Shown: positions 46,005 through 57,435, counted from the stretch's first letter. The stretch is DNA of 64,000 nt from Topomyia yanbarensis (GCF_030247195.1 NC_080671.1:3872501-3936500), one strand, 5' to 3'. The notes: generated by a model from the letters alone, not told the origin. Made by a program: numbers and translations.

Positions 46005-47670
46005 TTTTTTCGAGAGTTGTCCTACTGGAGCTGTAGAGTTAGGTTCTCGGAAGGGCTCCCCGTCAGAATCACATACTACAATTTGCAGACGAGACAGGCA
46101 ATGTCGCCCACTAAAACACTGCATTAGGCCAATTGTAGCGGGTCGTGATTCTGAATATGATATTCATTGTACGGTTCAGGTATGTGTGGGCATAGGGACT
46201 CGCGATCGCGAAGAGCTCGAGCATTTGTACGTTAACGTGTTCGATCGCGTGTGCGTTTGTATGTTGCTTATGCTAACGTGTATGTAACTTCGCGTGTATG
46301 AATTCTATTTTATAACCGTGTGCCTTTCGCATATTCGCGTGTGTTCTTGGATAATCGCACGCGGACCGTGAATCTAATACTTTATTTTTTGGTGTGCTGC
46401 TAAGATGCTAAAAGTGTGAGATCTTACATATCACTAGAGTGACCGGTGATGTCGCCATGGAACGTGTTGTCTAGTGGATATGTGCTTTATTTTTTAATTG
46501 GTCTTACTGAATGTATGGACCTAAGTTATTAGGACAGAGTAATGGCTTCCGGACGTGACCGAATCATGAGCGCGCGAAAACAGACATTTGTAGGTTCGTG
46601 TTTGAGACAGAGTTTGAAACTTCGTGAGTGCTAAAACGTTCTCCGTATTACCGGGGTGTTATTAAGTTTGCGCGATCGCGAACGTAGGTGTGCGTTGTTA
46701 ATCGCGAAGGGCTTAAGCGTTCGTACGTTAACGTTTTTGTCACGTGTGCTCACGTTCATGTGACTTCGCGTGTACAAGACTGGATTTTGTAACCGTGTGG
46801 CATTTCCTATATACGCGTGCGTTCTTGGATGGTCACGCGGACCTTCATTCTGTTAGTTAGTTTTTGGTGTACAAGTCACATTCTGACAGGGAGTAAGTTA
46901 CCCCATATCACTAGAGTCCTCGGTCATGTCACCATGTAACGTGGTGTCCAGTGGATATGACAGCTTTCTTTTTTTAATTGATCCAATTGAAGGCATTGAC
47001 CTAGTCTGCTGATATCAAGGATACAAACATCCGGAGGTGACCGATTCATGATCGTGCGACCGCGGGAGTTTTTAGGTTCACGCTTGAGACCGCGTTTGAA
47101 AATTTATAGGAGCTGAGACGTTCACTTTATCACCGGGATGTTATCATGTTTACGAGATCGCGGGTGTAGTTGCCGGGGATGGTCGCGAAGGGCTCAAGCA
47201 TTTGTATATTAACGTGTTTGTCACGTGTATGTGACTTCGCGCGTATAATTTTAATTTTATAATGATGTAGCGTGTATTCTTGCTTGATTGCGCGCGGACC
47301 GTGAATCTGATGTTTAATTTTTAGTGAATGGTACAGATGGTAGTCCGTTTCACTATGGGGAAACTTGAGTTCCAGGTCATGTCACCATAGTTGTTTAGTA
47401 AATATGAGCGTCACTTTTTTGATTGGTTCAACTGAAGGCATTAGTCCAGACTGGTAAAACTTTCGGACGTGACCGTTTCATGAACGCGCGAGTGGTGGGT
47501 TAATGTTTAAGACCGCGTTTTGAAGTTTAAAGATGCCACGTTTACTTAACTACCGGGGTGTCTTCATGTAGGCGAAATCGCGGGCGTAAGTATATGTGGA
47601 TTATTGCAATTGCATGGTCGCGTTTGTGGCCAGCTTTGTGTTATCGCGAAGGCCCCGAGTGTTTGTACCT
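46005..47670. repeat. Tandem CG-rich repeat element, reverse of 19418-20745
   Basis: Begins TTTTTTCGAGAGTTGTCCTA, the reverse complement of the tail near 20740, and continues in reverse through the unique tail and then diverged ~400-480-bp units near 46200-46570, 46640-47050 and 47110-47470, plus a partial unit. Units share CGCGATCGCG-type, GTGACTTCGCG, GGACCGTGAATCT and CCGGACGTGACCG blocks. It lies in the HECTD1 intron. Confidence 0.7.
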
Positions 47671-47884
47671 ATATGAGTATAGATAGCGTATAGTAGAGAT
47701 ATACTAATAAAAGGAATCATAACATGCCGAATAAAGAAAAAAGATGCAGAGATTGACTAGAAGTGTATAAATTTAACAATACTATTTTGGTATACATAAA
47801 TAATGGAAAAGCAAACTTATAGATGTACAAAAGAAACAGACTAATGAAGTAGAATAGAAAAAAAACTTGTTTTAATCCACCTAG

Positions 47885-48845
47885 CGGTGCAATTGTGCCT
47901 TTCTCATTTCTCCAAACTATGATTTAATAGCTGGTTCGTACAATATAACATTATGGAAATGTCTTTCATTCGTATTACACTTGGTAAGTATATATAAGGG
48001 CACCTTTTTGCATTCATCGCGGTATCGGTTTGAATCGGAGTTTTCTATGTGATCGCACTCCACAACCCGTAACTCCGGAGCCGGAAGTTGGATGGAGATG
48101 GAATTTAATATCAGTTTCCGGGGACGCAACACCTTTCATTTGAGACTAAGTTGATCAAATCGGTCTAGCCATTTTCGGGAAACCAATATAACCGTTATTC
48201 TGAATTTGGATGCTTCCGGATCCGTCGATGGTGGCCAGTGTGGCCAAAGAGACTTTGAATGACTGTTGGTGACCTAGATCTACAAATTCAACAGTTGTGT
48301 TTACATTTTGGAAAAAATTTCACCTTTTTACATTCATCGCAGAATTCGTTAGAATCGGGATTTGCTGCGTGATCGTACGTATCACCCTGTAATTCAGGAA
48401 CCAGAACTCGGATCCACACAAAATTCAATAGCAGCTAATGGACCTTTCATTTAAAATCAAGTTTGTCAAAATCAGTTCAGAAAATTCCGAGAAACCGATG
48501 TGGACAAATCAACAAATTTTGTTTTGTAACCATACTCTTCAACTCGTAATCCGGAACAAGATGTCGGATGAAAATGAAATTCAATAGCAACCTATGGGAA
48601 TATTATACCTTTCATTTTAATCTTAGTTTGTAAAAATCGGTTCAGCCATCTCCGAGAAACCGATGTGGACATTTTGTTAACAAATCAGCACATACACACA
48701 TACATACATACATACATACACACAGATATTTTGCGATCTCGGCGAACTGAGTCGAATGTTATATGAGACTCGGCCCTCCGGACCTCGGTTAGAAAGTCGG
48801 TTTTTGGAGCAATTGCATAACCTTTCTATATGAGAAAGGCAAAAG
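47885..48845. repeat. Dispersed repeat, copy 1 (TGCCTTTCTCAT ends)
   Basis: Begins near GTGCCTTTCTCATTTCTC and ends CTATATGAGAAAGGCAAAAG, giving short inverted ends. Inside are repeated phrases: AAAATCGGTTCAGCCATC, CGTAACTCCGGAGCCGGAAG and CTCGGCCCTCCGGACCTCGG, plus an (ACAT)n run at 48690-48725. I know this kind of repeat as abundant in culicine mosquitoes, but cannot name it with certainty. No protein. Confidence 0.6.
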
Positions 48846-48933
48846 AATAATATTTAATTAGCTTAATCAGCATGAGTTCAATGTTATCTTCATGTGATTA
48901 TATTTTGAAATGTTGTTGGAATGGGTTTGAAAG

Positions 48934-49102
48934 TGGAGGGAATGGGGGGTTAGTAGAGTGGGAGTGGAGGATGCGTCAGAAATCATTCATCTTATTTCGG
49001 TATACGGGGTGGATGCAGGAAATGCGGGCGTGAGGGTGGTCCAAGAGGAGGGGAGTGCTGAAGGAGGGAGGTGTAAGGGCAAGGCGGGGGGAGGGGCGGC
49101 GA
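48934..49102 (+). other. G-rich tract
   Basis: A purine-rich, strongly G-skewed stretch with many GGG runs (AATGGGGGGTTAG, GCGGGGGGAGGGGCGGCG). It separates the two copies of the dispersed repeat. An open frame at 48958-49275 crosses it but has no recognisable domain. It is capable of forming G-quadruplexes. Confidence 0.5.
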
Positions 49103-49109
49103 CGCAATA

Positions 49110-49995
49110 CTCAACTGCATATTTTGCCTTCCATTTGAGACTTGGTTTGAGAAAATCGGTTCAGTCATCGCCGAAGAATCGATGTGACTTTAATTGTGGA
49201 ATATGCCCGGAATTCCGGACTTCCGGAATCGTCGATAGTGGACAATATATTCAAAGAATGTTTGATTGGCAATAATTGATCTAGATCTGCGATTAGAAGT
49301 AATTTGGTGACCATTTCAATAGTTTTTAGCCTCTGAGGTATTACGATTGTACCGATTTATATGGGAAATTCCAGTGTATCCTTACTAAAACCCCTGTAAC
49401 TCCGCAAGCAAGAGTCAGAATCGAATGAAATTCAGCAGCAGTCAAAGGTATTACTGTATCTTTCATTTGAAATCAAGTTTGTAAAAATCGGTAGAGAATT
49501 CGTTGGGGAATAGGTGTGATATTAGCTTAGGAATTTGGCGACTTCCCCGGGGGCGTCATGAACCGTCATAGGTGGCCAATGTGGTCAAAGCTGCTTTAAT
49601 TGATCATTAGTGATCCAGACCCGCAAACTAGATTTTAATATGTTTTAAATCATTTTAACATCATGGTGGTACCAGCTTATATGGGAATTTGCTGTGTGAC
49701 CACACTCTTCAACCCGTAACTTCGGAACCGGAAGTCGGATCAACTAAAAATTCAACAGCAGCTTATGGGAGCGTTATACCTTTCAGATGAAACTAAGTTT
49801 GCGAAAATCGGTTCAGCCATCTCTGAGAAAATTGTGTGAGTTTAAATGACACACACACATACATACACACACAGACATTTGCCGGTCTCGACGAACTGAA
49901 TCGAATGGTGTATGACACTCGGCCCTCCGGGCCTCGGTTAAAGTCGATTTTTACAGTGATTGCATAGCCTTTCTTTATATGAGAAAGGCAAAAAG
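49110..49995. repeat. Dispersed repeat, copy 2
   Basis: Diverged copy of 47885-48845 in the same orientation: GAAAATCGGTTCAG, GTAACTTCGGAACCGGAAGT, TCGGCCCTCCGGGCCTCGG and the end TATGAGAAAGGCAAAAAG. It appears to lack the first part. Confidence 0.6.
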
Positions 49996-50177
49996 GCGCA
50001 TAAGCCCTCTCGGTCTCCTCGATGCACCACTATCGAGGCGTAATGCAATACACATCTTAAAGCAATTGATGCTTGATGATATTTGCAGTACCGTCAAACT
50101 CCTAAACCTTGGGGAGGGACCTCCTTAAATGATTTTTTTTTTCAAAAACTCAACGTAGGGGTTGGGTATTTTTCACA

Positions 50178-50353
50178 TACAATACGTATGCAAAGTTTGA
50201 AAGAAATCGGTTAGGTAGTTTTTGAATGGCAGGTAACACCGCAAATCTTGTTTTTTTTTTTCAGAGCCGTTGTACAAAAAGCTTCGTCACGTCTGTCGAT
50301 ATTTTTGCATAGAAAAATTACAGTATGTTATTGAAATGATACACTATAATAAG
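50178..50353. repeat. Direct repeat partner of 51886-52047
   Basis: Shares CAAAGTTTGAAA, TTTTTGAATGGCAG, AACACCGCAAATC, ACAAAAAGCTTCG and ATGTTATTGAAATGAT with 51886-52047. The pair bounds 1.5 kb containing the ~155-bp tandem array. Confidence 0.6.
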
Positions 50354-50734
50354 CAATAGTTTTGTTAAATTTGGTTCATGCAAAGTTTTAAAAAAAATGC
50401 AAAAAAAATGTTTTTTTTACGCTGAAACCTTTACCCCCCATAATATGTTAATATGATACAAACGCAGATAATTTTGAATCCAATAATCAATTTAATCTTT
50501 TTAAAAGTTTTTTAGTGCAACCCTATGTGAAAAGTTGTGCCGGTAGTGGTTTTCGCTCGGAAAAAATCGGACGAAACACGCTGCGTTCGTTTTATAACCT
50601 CGTGCTCGGTCCACCAAATCCATGACAGTTTTCATTTCTAGACAGACAGGACAGTTTTCCTTCAAGGAAATATCGGTGACACCATTAGCGCTAACTGTTG
50701 GTAAATAGGTGTGCAAATGAGCCCGCAAGGCGAA

Positions 50735-51440
50735 CAGTGTCCCCAGATTTTTCTACATAAGAATTACTTCATCAGCCACCTTCAGCCTCTTTTCGAGAAG
50801 CACAGCCAGGTTTAACTTTCCACTTGAGATATGGGAAGATTTGGGGTAAAACGGGTACACATGTTTCGTGCGGCCATTCTAACTATCTTCAATCGATTCC
50901 CCAGATTTTTTTTGCATACGAAATACTACTTTTGATCAACCGCATTCAGCCTCTTTCTGAAATGTAGAGTCAAGTTCAACATTATACTTGAGTTATGGCA
51001 GGAATTGGGGTAAAAGAGTTTCGGGCGACCAATCTTACTATATTCAAACGATAACCTGGATTTTTATACATAAGAATCATCACTTTGATCAACCTTTTAC
51101 CGAAATATAAAGCCAAGAATCACTTCAAACTTTTGTTTTTTGGAGAATTGGGGTAAAATGGGTGTATACGTTTCGTGAGATTATTATAATTATCTTCAAT
51201 CGATTCTCTGGACTTTTTTACATAAGAAATACTATTTTTTGTCATCCGTTTTTAACTTTCTTCCAAGTTATACATTCAGTTTTGAACATAAACACAAACG
51301 AAAAGGGGAATCGGGGCAAAACGGGAATGATAGCGTACCGTGCGGTCGTTGTAAATAGTAGCAATCAATTTTTCAGACCTTTTTACATAAGAAAAACCTA
51401 TCCTGGTAAACGACATCCAGCCTTTTCAAAAAAGTCGTGT
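50735..51440. repeat. ~155-bp tandem array, 4-5 units
   Basis: Units begin near 50740, 50903, 51056, 51207 and 51374, each with a (C/G)AGA- or GGA-type TTTTT block then CATAAGAA, followed by GGGGTAAAACGGG, TTTCGTG and CTTCAATCGATT. The period is 151-167 bp and the units are well diverged. It lies in the HECTD1 intron. Confidence 0.7.
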
Positions 51441-51885
51441 TTTGGGTCCATTTTTTCCCACTGTGCAAGCTAAGCCCATGGTTTTCCAACAGGTATTTTG
51501 CATGATTTGAATCGTGGTGATCTAAAAAATCGACTGATATTCTTCTTTTAGAGTTTTGAAAAGGTCCATATGGATAATCCGGTGGCAAAGCTGAACGCAA
51601 ATTTTCCTACGCACACTACCAAGCGTTCAATTCTAACACATGCTTAAAAAAGGTAACTTGAACCTTGAAGCAATTGTACGTTCTTATCCTACAGGACATT
51701 GAAAAGGCTGGTGCAGTAGTTTTACTGATAGTAGTTCTTCGGTTTCAGTGCAAAAAATAACACTTTTTTGCGAGTTTTTTTTTTGAAATTTGGGTGAAGT
51801 GAATTGATCGAACCTTTTGTACATTGTACTGCATTTTTTCAACAAGGTTCTGTTTTTTTTTACATAGAACTTGTAATACACATTG

Positions 51886-52047
51886 TGTATACAAAGTTTG
51901 AAATAAATCGTCTAACTAATTTTTGAATGGCAGTTAACACCGCAAATCGTGTTTTTCCAGAGACGTTCTACAAAAAGCTTCGCCACCGAGTCGCTTGTCA
52001 ATATTTTTGCAAAACAGAATGTTATTGAAATGATGCAGTATAATGTA
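51886..52047. repeat. Direct repeat partner of 50178-50353
   Basis: Diverged copy of 50178-50353. It ends just before the putative 5' LTR of the second Ty3/gypsy element. Confidence 0.6.
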
Positions 52048-52266
52048 CAAAATAAATACAAAAGTTTCGATCAATTCGTGTACTGGAGTGATACCTATAA
52101 TAGGTTTAGGTATCTTGTTCACTAGGGTGATATCTATACGAATGTATACATACTCTGGTTGCATATAGTGATGAGACGCAGTGATGTATAGGTGTGTGTG
52201 AACGGGAACGATCGGAGCTAGAACGGGCAGTTGATAGTCGGACAGCAACGAGAACGCGTCAGTACA

Positions 52267-54514
52267 ATGGCGACGAGAATGAAAATTGGTGAGTAAAGTG
52301 AAAAAAACGGTGCCAAACCTCGAGAAAAACTAAATTCACGTAAGGGAAATAAATTCAGGGGAAGCCAGGGAACTATTCCAACGAAACACACGTTTTAGGT
52401 TAAAATTTCTGCTACAGAGGAAAAGAATTCGGTGTGAATGTGAAAGAAATGAAGCCACAGATGCAGCGGGCATAGCACCACCTTGATTTTGCACGTTTTT
52501 GTCTCCCATTTGCAAGCTTAGGTTTTCATTCGGAGGGAGAGATGATATAGATTTTATTGTATTGGTAGCCTTGGCAGAAGATTCGAGTGAATCAGTGGGT
52601 AGGTGATTTTTCATTCGGGCATTGACGTTCACGTCAATAGTTTTTCGTTATTCTGGTTTGCCTTTATAATCACGAATAACAGCTTTCCTACTACATAGCT
52701 GTTCTGTAAACATACTAAGCGCTAAGGTGACATCGGCCATGCATACAAAGTTTGCCGCAGTAAGAAGCAATTGGATGATCGATTTTTACTATGCTGGGAA
52801 TAATCGAAAGAGTCATCTCTCTCTCTGGTGTTTCTGTGTTGATACGTGACTCATGTGGGTAGTACATTCTGATGTATTGTACATTAATATGAGAAGAACG
52901 TTTTGGCGAATGTGTGGGTAGCACATAAAGCATGTGGGTAGCACATATTGGTCGGCTATTGTTTGGGAAGCACATGTAAGTGAAGTTTTGTGTGGGTAGC
53001 ACACGTTGGACATGAGTGAAGTTTCGTGTGGGTTGCACACGTCGATGAATATGAAAGCAAGAAACATTATTTTTATATTTAAATGATAAAAATAAAGTGG
53101 TAGTACGGAAACTAAGATTTTATTTTTAACTTTTTAGATGCAACGGTAGTTCCACAGTTTGAACCGGGTCGTGACCCTCGGAGCGATTGGCTCAAATGGA
53201 AGCGCGCTCTTGAATGTTATTTGAAACAGAGCAAGATTATCGATGAAGAAGAGAAATGCGATCTTTTATTGGTTCTGGGAGGAGTCGAACTGCAAGATAA
53301 ATATGAGAAAATAGTACACTATGAAGTAAAGGTAACAGAACAAAATGATGCTGATGTGAAAGTACAGCGCGTTGACACCTATGCTTCGATCATCCTTTCA
53401 CTTGACATGTACTATGCACCAAAAACAAACTAGCGATACGAACGCCATCTGTTACGCAACATCAAACAAGAGGAGAGCGAATCTTTTGATAATTTCGTTA
53501 ATCGCATACGAGAGCAGGCTAACAGATGTGAGTTCGCTGACGTAAATGACGCTACAATTGACCAGATAGTCGAAGGATGCCTCTCACACGACTTCCGTAA
53601 GAAACTGTTGTCTGAAGAGAAGACTTTTGAGGAAACTCTGCAACTCGGAAAAGCAATGGAAGATTTACAAGCTCAGTGTAAGACATACTTGAAAACTGTC
53701 CACCCGGTTCAATCAGAAGTCATACAACGTGTGCAACCGACCAATAAGTCAGGTGTAAGATGCTTCAAATGTAATCGGGTCGGCCACATTGCGCGTGATA
53801 AGAACAAATGTCCAGCGCCTGGTGTAAAATACCATACTTGTGGCGAACTCGATCATTTTAAAATATGCTGCCCAAAGAAGCGCAAATGGGACGAAAAGGA
53901 CAATCTGTTTGCTCAGAAGAAACAAAAAGTAACAGGTAGAAAAGGGTTGTACTGAGTGAATGCTGGAGAGAAAAGCGATACTTTGGCATTCGAAGTTGGT
54001 GGCGTGGAGATACAAATGTTGGTCGATTCCGGCTCACCGCCGAATATAATTACACAAAGGACATACGGAGAATTAAAACAAGCAGGTGCTAAAATTATCA
54101 ATGAACGTAGAGTAATTGAGGAAAGCGAGAAATATCAAGGTTACAGATCATCAGATACTATTTACTTCAGCAAGGCATTTGAAACCGAAATAAAAATACC
54201 AGGAGATGAAAATGGAGTTTGGAGCTACGTCCTCGTCTCACCAGATGGACAAACCAATATCTTATCGAAATCGACAGCATTTGCTCTTGGCGTATTAAGA
54301 ATTGGTTATGAAGTTAACGTAATTACAAAGCCTGAACAAAAAGCTACATTGCCGTTCCCGAAAGTGCCGGGAATTCAGTTAAGAATTCACATCGATTCAG
54401 CTGTCACACCGGTATGCCAAGCAATCCGTCGTCTACCCATCGCTATGGAAACAGAAGTCGAGCAACAGATACAAGAGATGTTATCACAGAATATTATTGA
54501 AAAAGTTGAACAAC
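52267..54514 (+). pseudogene. Gag and protease part of the second gypsy element, with a putative intron
   Basis: A short 5' exon opens at ATG 52267 and would splice from a donor at 52289 (ATTG then GTGAGTAAAG) to an acceptor ending at 53137 (ACTTTTTAG). The join keeps the frame. Gag then runs to a TAG at 53431-53433 and on in the same frame to zinc knuckles at 53760-53870. The first knuckle is CFKCNRVGHIARDKNKC; the second has lost its canonical form (YHTCGELDHFKICC). A TGA at 53953-53955 separates gag from protease in the same frame. The protease motif VDSGS is at about 54022. The TAG is probably a point mutation; the TGA may be one too, or a readthrough site. Confidence 0.65.
52852..53040. 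promoter_or_regulatory. Six copies of a 16-bp dyad motif
   Basis: TGTGGGTAGCACA-type 16-mers occur at 52852, 52911, 52931, 52960, 52989 and 53025, all on +. Each is built as TGTG, five or six bases, then CACA or near-matches, so each is a small dyad. The last two share a longer context (GTGAAGTTT(T/C)GTGTGGGT). They lie inside the putative gag intron. A protein-binding or insulator-like array is possible by analogy with the 5' UTR of Drosophila gypsy; function is inferred. Confidence 0.7.
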
Positions 54515-54517
54515 CAA

Positions 54518-55288
54518 GGGGCCATGCATAAATGACGTAGCATTTGGGGGGTAGGGAGGGTATACCAAATTTGTGACGAAGTGTGACGAGGGAGAGGGTA
54601 GGGTCAGAAGTTGTGCGGCGTAGCATTAAGTTTTAAACCCATTATTTAGAGAAAATTTAAAGATCCTCCATTCCCAAGAGAAATAAATTTAAATTCAAGC
54701 AAGTTACTTTTGATGCGGTTTTTCATGAGGTAAATTTTAAGATTTGCAGAATTACAATATCGCAAAAATACGAAAAGATTTTGTATGCGGATTTAACTTG
54801 CTACATTAGTTAGCTAATGCTGCTAACTAGTAGACTTAGTTTGGAAGCTGAATTAAAATTTCACTTCGGATTCAACCAAACAAAATTTAGTAATTCAGAT
54901 GAACGGATGCTTCTTAGAATCATTGGCAGCAGCAGGATTGTGAACTGAGAGAACTTCTCTTCATGCTCCCCTTGACATTTAAAATTCTAAACCAAACTAT
55001 CAACACTATATTTGTCATGAAATGAGCTTTTTTTTGCACGCAATTTGCTGTTATAATGAAAATGTTGGTGAAAGTCGTGAAACATTTTGAAAGCACATGT
55101 ATTTAAAATAAACGAAAAATATATGTAATCATCCACCGGTCGCTTTGCATGGGACTAGGGGGGAGGGGGTAGGTAAATGCTACGTTATTTACGAGGGGGA
55201 GGGTAGAATTTTGTGACCAAATGCTACGAGGGGGGAGGGAGGGGTCAAAAATCGCCGAAAAAAAGCTACGTCATTTGTGTACGGCCCC
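54518..55288. mobile_element. MITE with GGGGCC ends, 3-bp duplication (771 bp)
   Basis: GGGGCCATGCATAAATGACG pairs with the reverse complement of the right end (CGTCATTTGTGTACGGCCCC). CAA flanks both sides (54515-54517 and 55289-55291). Removing it and one CAA restores the reading frame of the gypsy pol across the site. G-rich tracts lie inside each end. Same family as 14412 and 17655. Confidence 0.88.
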
Positions 55289-55291
55289 CAA

Positions 55292-57422
55292 CAAGCTGGG
55301 TCTCTCCGTTGATTCCTGTTCGGAAAAGCGATGCGAAACTGCGTCTTTGTGTCGATCTTCGAGCGGCCAATAAGGCAGTATTAACTGAGAATTATCCAAT
55401 GCCGAACATAGAAGAAGCTCTGTCGTCTATCCACAAGACCGAAATGTTGTCAACACTTGATTTGGAATCCGCTTTCTACCACCTAGAGCTTGAAAACGAA
55501 AGCCGAGATATAACAACATTCGTTTCACGAAGCGGACTATATCGTTTTACGCGCCTCGTTTTTGGAATAAAAAGCGCTCCTGAGTTATTCCAAAAGACTA
55601 TCACAACTCTAATTGGAAAGATCAAGGGAGTTATAATATATTTAGATGATATATTGATCTTTGCTGATTCCGTGGAAGAACATGACCGTATTTTGGCATT
55701 AGTCATGGAACGACTCAGAAATTACAACCTAAAAATCAACGTGAAAAAGTCAGTTTTAAGAGCTTCGAGCGTTCAGTTTTTGGGATTCATAATATCTAAA
55801 AAAGGAGTCAGCCTCACTGAAACTAAAATCAAAGCATTTATGGACTTGCGTGCTCCACAAACAGTTAGTGAACTTCGTTCATTTTTGGGTACTGCACAGT
55901 TTTTTGGCAAATTCATCGAAAATCTATCCCAGCGTACTTATAATATGAGACAATTACTACATAAGGGGACGCCATTTGATTGGAAAGAATGCCACTAACA
56001 AGAATTTGCTGATTTAAAGATGGTAGTATCCAACCAAAAGACGCTCAAATACTATGACCCCCGAGATAAGACGTATTTGATAACCGACGGCGGTCCTAAC
56101 GGATTGGGCGCTTTTCTGGCCCAGGATGAGCAAGGCGAGATCCGTCCTGTCATGTGTATATCCCGAAGCTTAACACCCTGTGAAACCAAATACTGTCAAA
56201 CTGAGAAAGAGTGCCTCGGAATTATATGGGCGATGAAAAAATTATACATCTATCTTTACGGATTACGCTTTACCCTCATCAGGATTGTAAACCACTTGTT
56301 TACTTATTTGACCGAGTACGATCAAGACCGTCTGCCAGAATGGAAAGGTGGATACTAAGACTACAGAATTTTGATTTCGAGACGCGCTACGAGCCAGGCG
56401 ATAAAAATGTTGCGGATGCTTTTTCAAGACTCTGCTCATCTCAACCTACTAGATGGTATGAGACAGATGTTATTAGCTGGATAGCACCCTACATGCAACC
56501 GTGTAGAATTAGTAAGCTAGAATTGGAAAGTGCTAGTACAGAAGATTCTGATCTGCAGAAAATTCGTGACGCTTTGACAACAGACCATTGGACAAATATT
56601 CCCATCCAATTCAAGACTCTTGGTATTAAAGAGCAATTAACACAATATGGAAACGTGATTCTACGTGGAGACCGAATTGTGATTCCCACGGCTCTTCAAC
56701 AAAGAGTTACAGAGATAGCACATTTAGGTCATCAAGGTGCAACTGCGATGAAAGCACACCTAAGATCGAGATTGTGGTTTCCTGGTAAGAATCTGACTAA
56801 CAATGTTGTTTCCACATTTTCACTCAGGGTAGGTACCATTTTTGTAGGTTTGGAACGCAGTGGAAAAGTGCTTGAAGGCCTGTAAGGAATGCACGATGAT
56901 GGCGAAGCCTGACCCACCATGCCCTATGGCACGAAGACTACCAAGTCTGCCATGGCAGGACTTGGCAATGGATTTCATTGAAGGCCTACCTAATGAATAC
57001 TCGTTACTCGTAGTAGTTTGCTATACAACCAGATATACCATGGTAGAACCAATGAAGCATCCAACTTCCTTAATGGTTGTGATGGCACTTCTGAAGATGT
57101 TCAGTAAGTTGGCATACCTCAATCGATAACAACTGATAATGACCCTCAGTTTCGTGCCATAGAGCTCAAAAAGTTTTGTGATTCCTACAACATACATCTG
57201 AACTTAACTACTCCTTATTGGCCTGAACGCAATGGCGCTGTCGAGAGACAAAATCGTAACTGGAGAAAAAGGATCAAAATAAGCGTGGCACAAAACACCG
57301 ACTGGAAGAAAGATATTTACGAGTATTCGTTATTCTATCACTCGACACCTCAGGAAACTACTGGCCTGTCTCCAGCTAAGATGATGTTCAATCGCGCGCT
57401 AATCAGTTTACTTCCTACGAAC
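55292..57422 (+). pseudogene. RT, RNase H and integrase of the second gypsy element
   Basis: RT begins WVSPLIPVRKSDAKLRLCVD, with motif A near LDLESAFY and the catalytic YLDD at about 55639-55650. A TAA at 55996-55998 interrupts the frame, which continues in phase as RNase H (ITDGGPNGLGAFLAQ). A frameshift at about 56280-56340 leads into the RNase H tail (GDKNVADAFSRL) and the integrase N-terminus (HLGHQGATAMKAH). The integrase core includes WQDLAMDFIEG, TDNDPQF at about 57133 and NGAVERQNR at about 57235. Several lesions: inactive. Confidence 0.8.
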
Positions 57423-57435
57423 TGAGCTAGTTGTA

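Larger units (their letters stand above)
52079..57422 (+). mobile_element. Second Ty3/gypsy element, in the HECTD1 intron
   Basis: A putative 5' LTR (about 52079-52266, TGTACTGG to AGTACA) is followed at once by TGGCGACGAGAATGA, the kind of primer-binding sequence seen after 5' LTRs of Ty3/gypsy elements. Then follow gag with zinc knuckles, protease, RT, RNase H and integrase to about 57422. The 3' LTR was not found and the right end runs into a LINE fragment. It lies antisense to HECTD1, is split by a 771-bp MITE and carries several stops and frameshifts. Confidence 0.8.

Noticed and set aside
48958..49275. 105-codon frame across the G-rich tract
   Set aside because: Low-complexity origin, with no domain, splice context or homology that I recognise.
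50735..51440. CRISPR-like array
   Set aside because: Units are about 155 bp, diverged throughout and lie in an animal gene intron; there are no short identical repeats with unique spacers.
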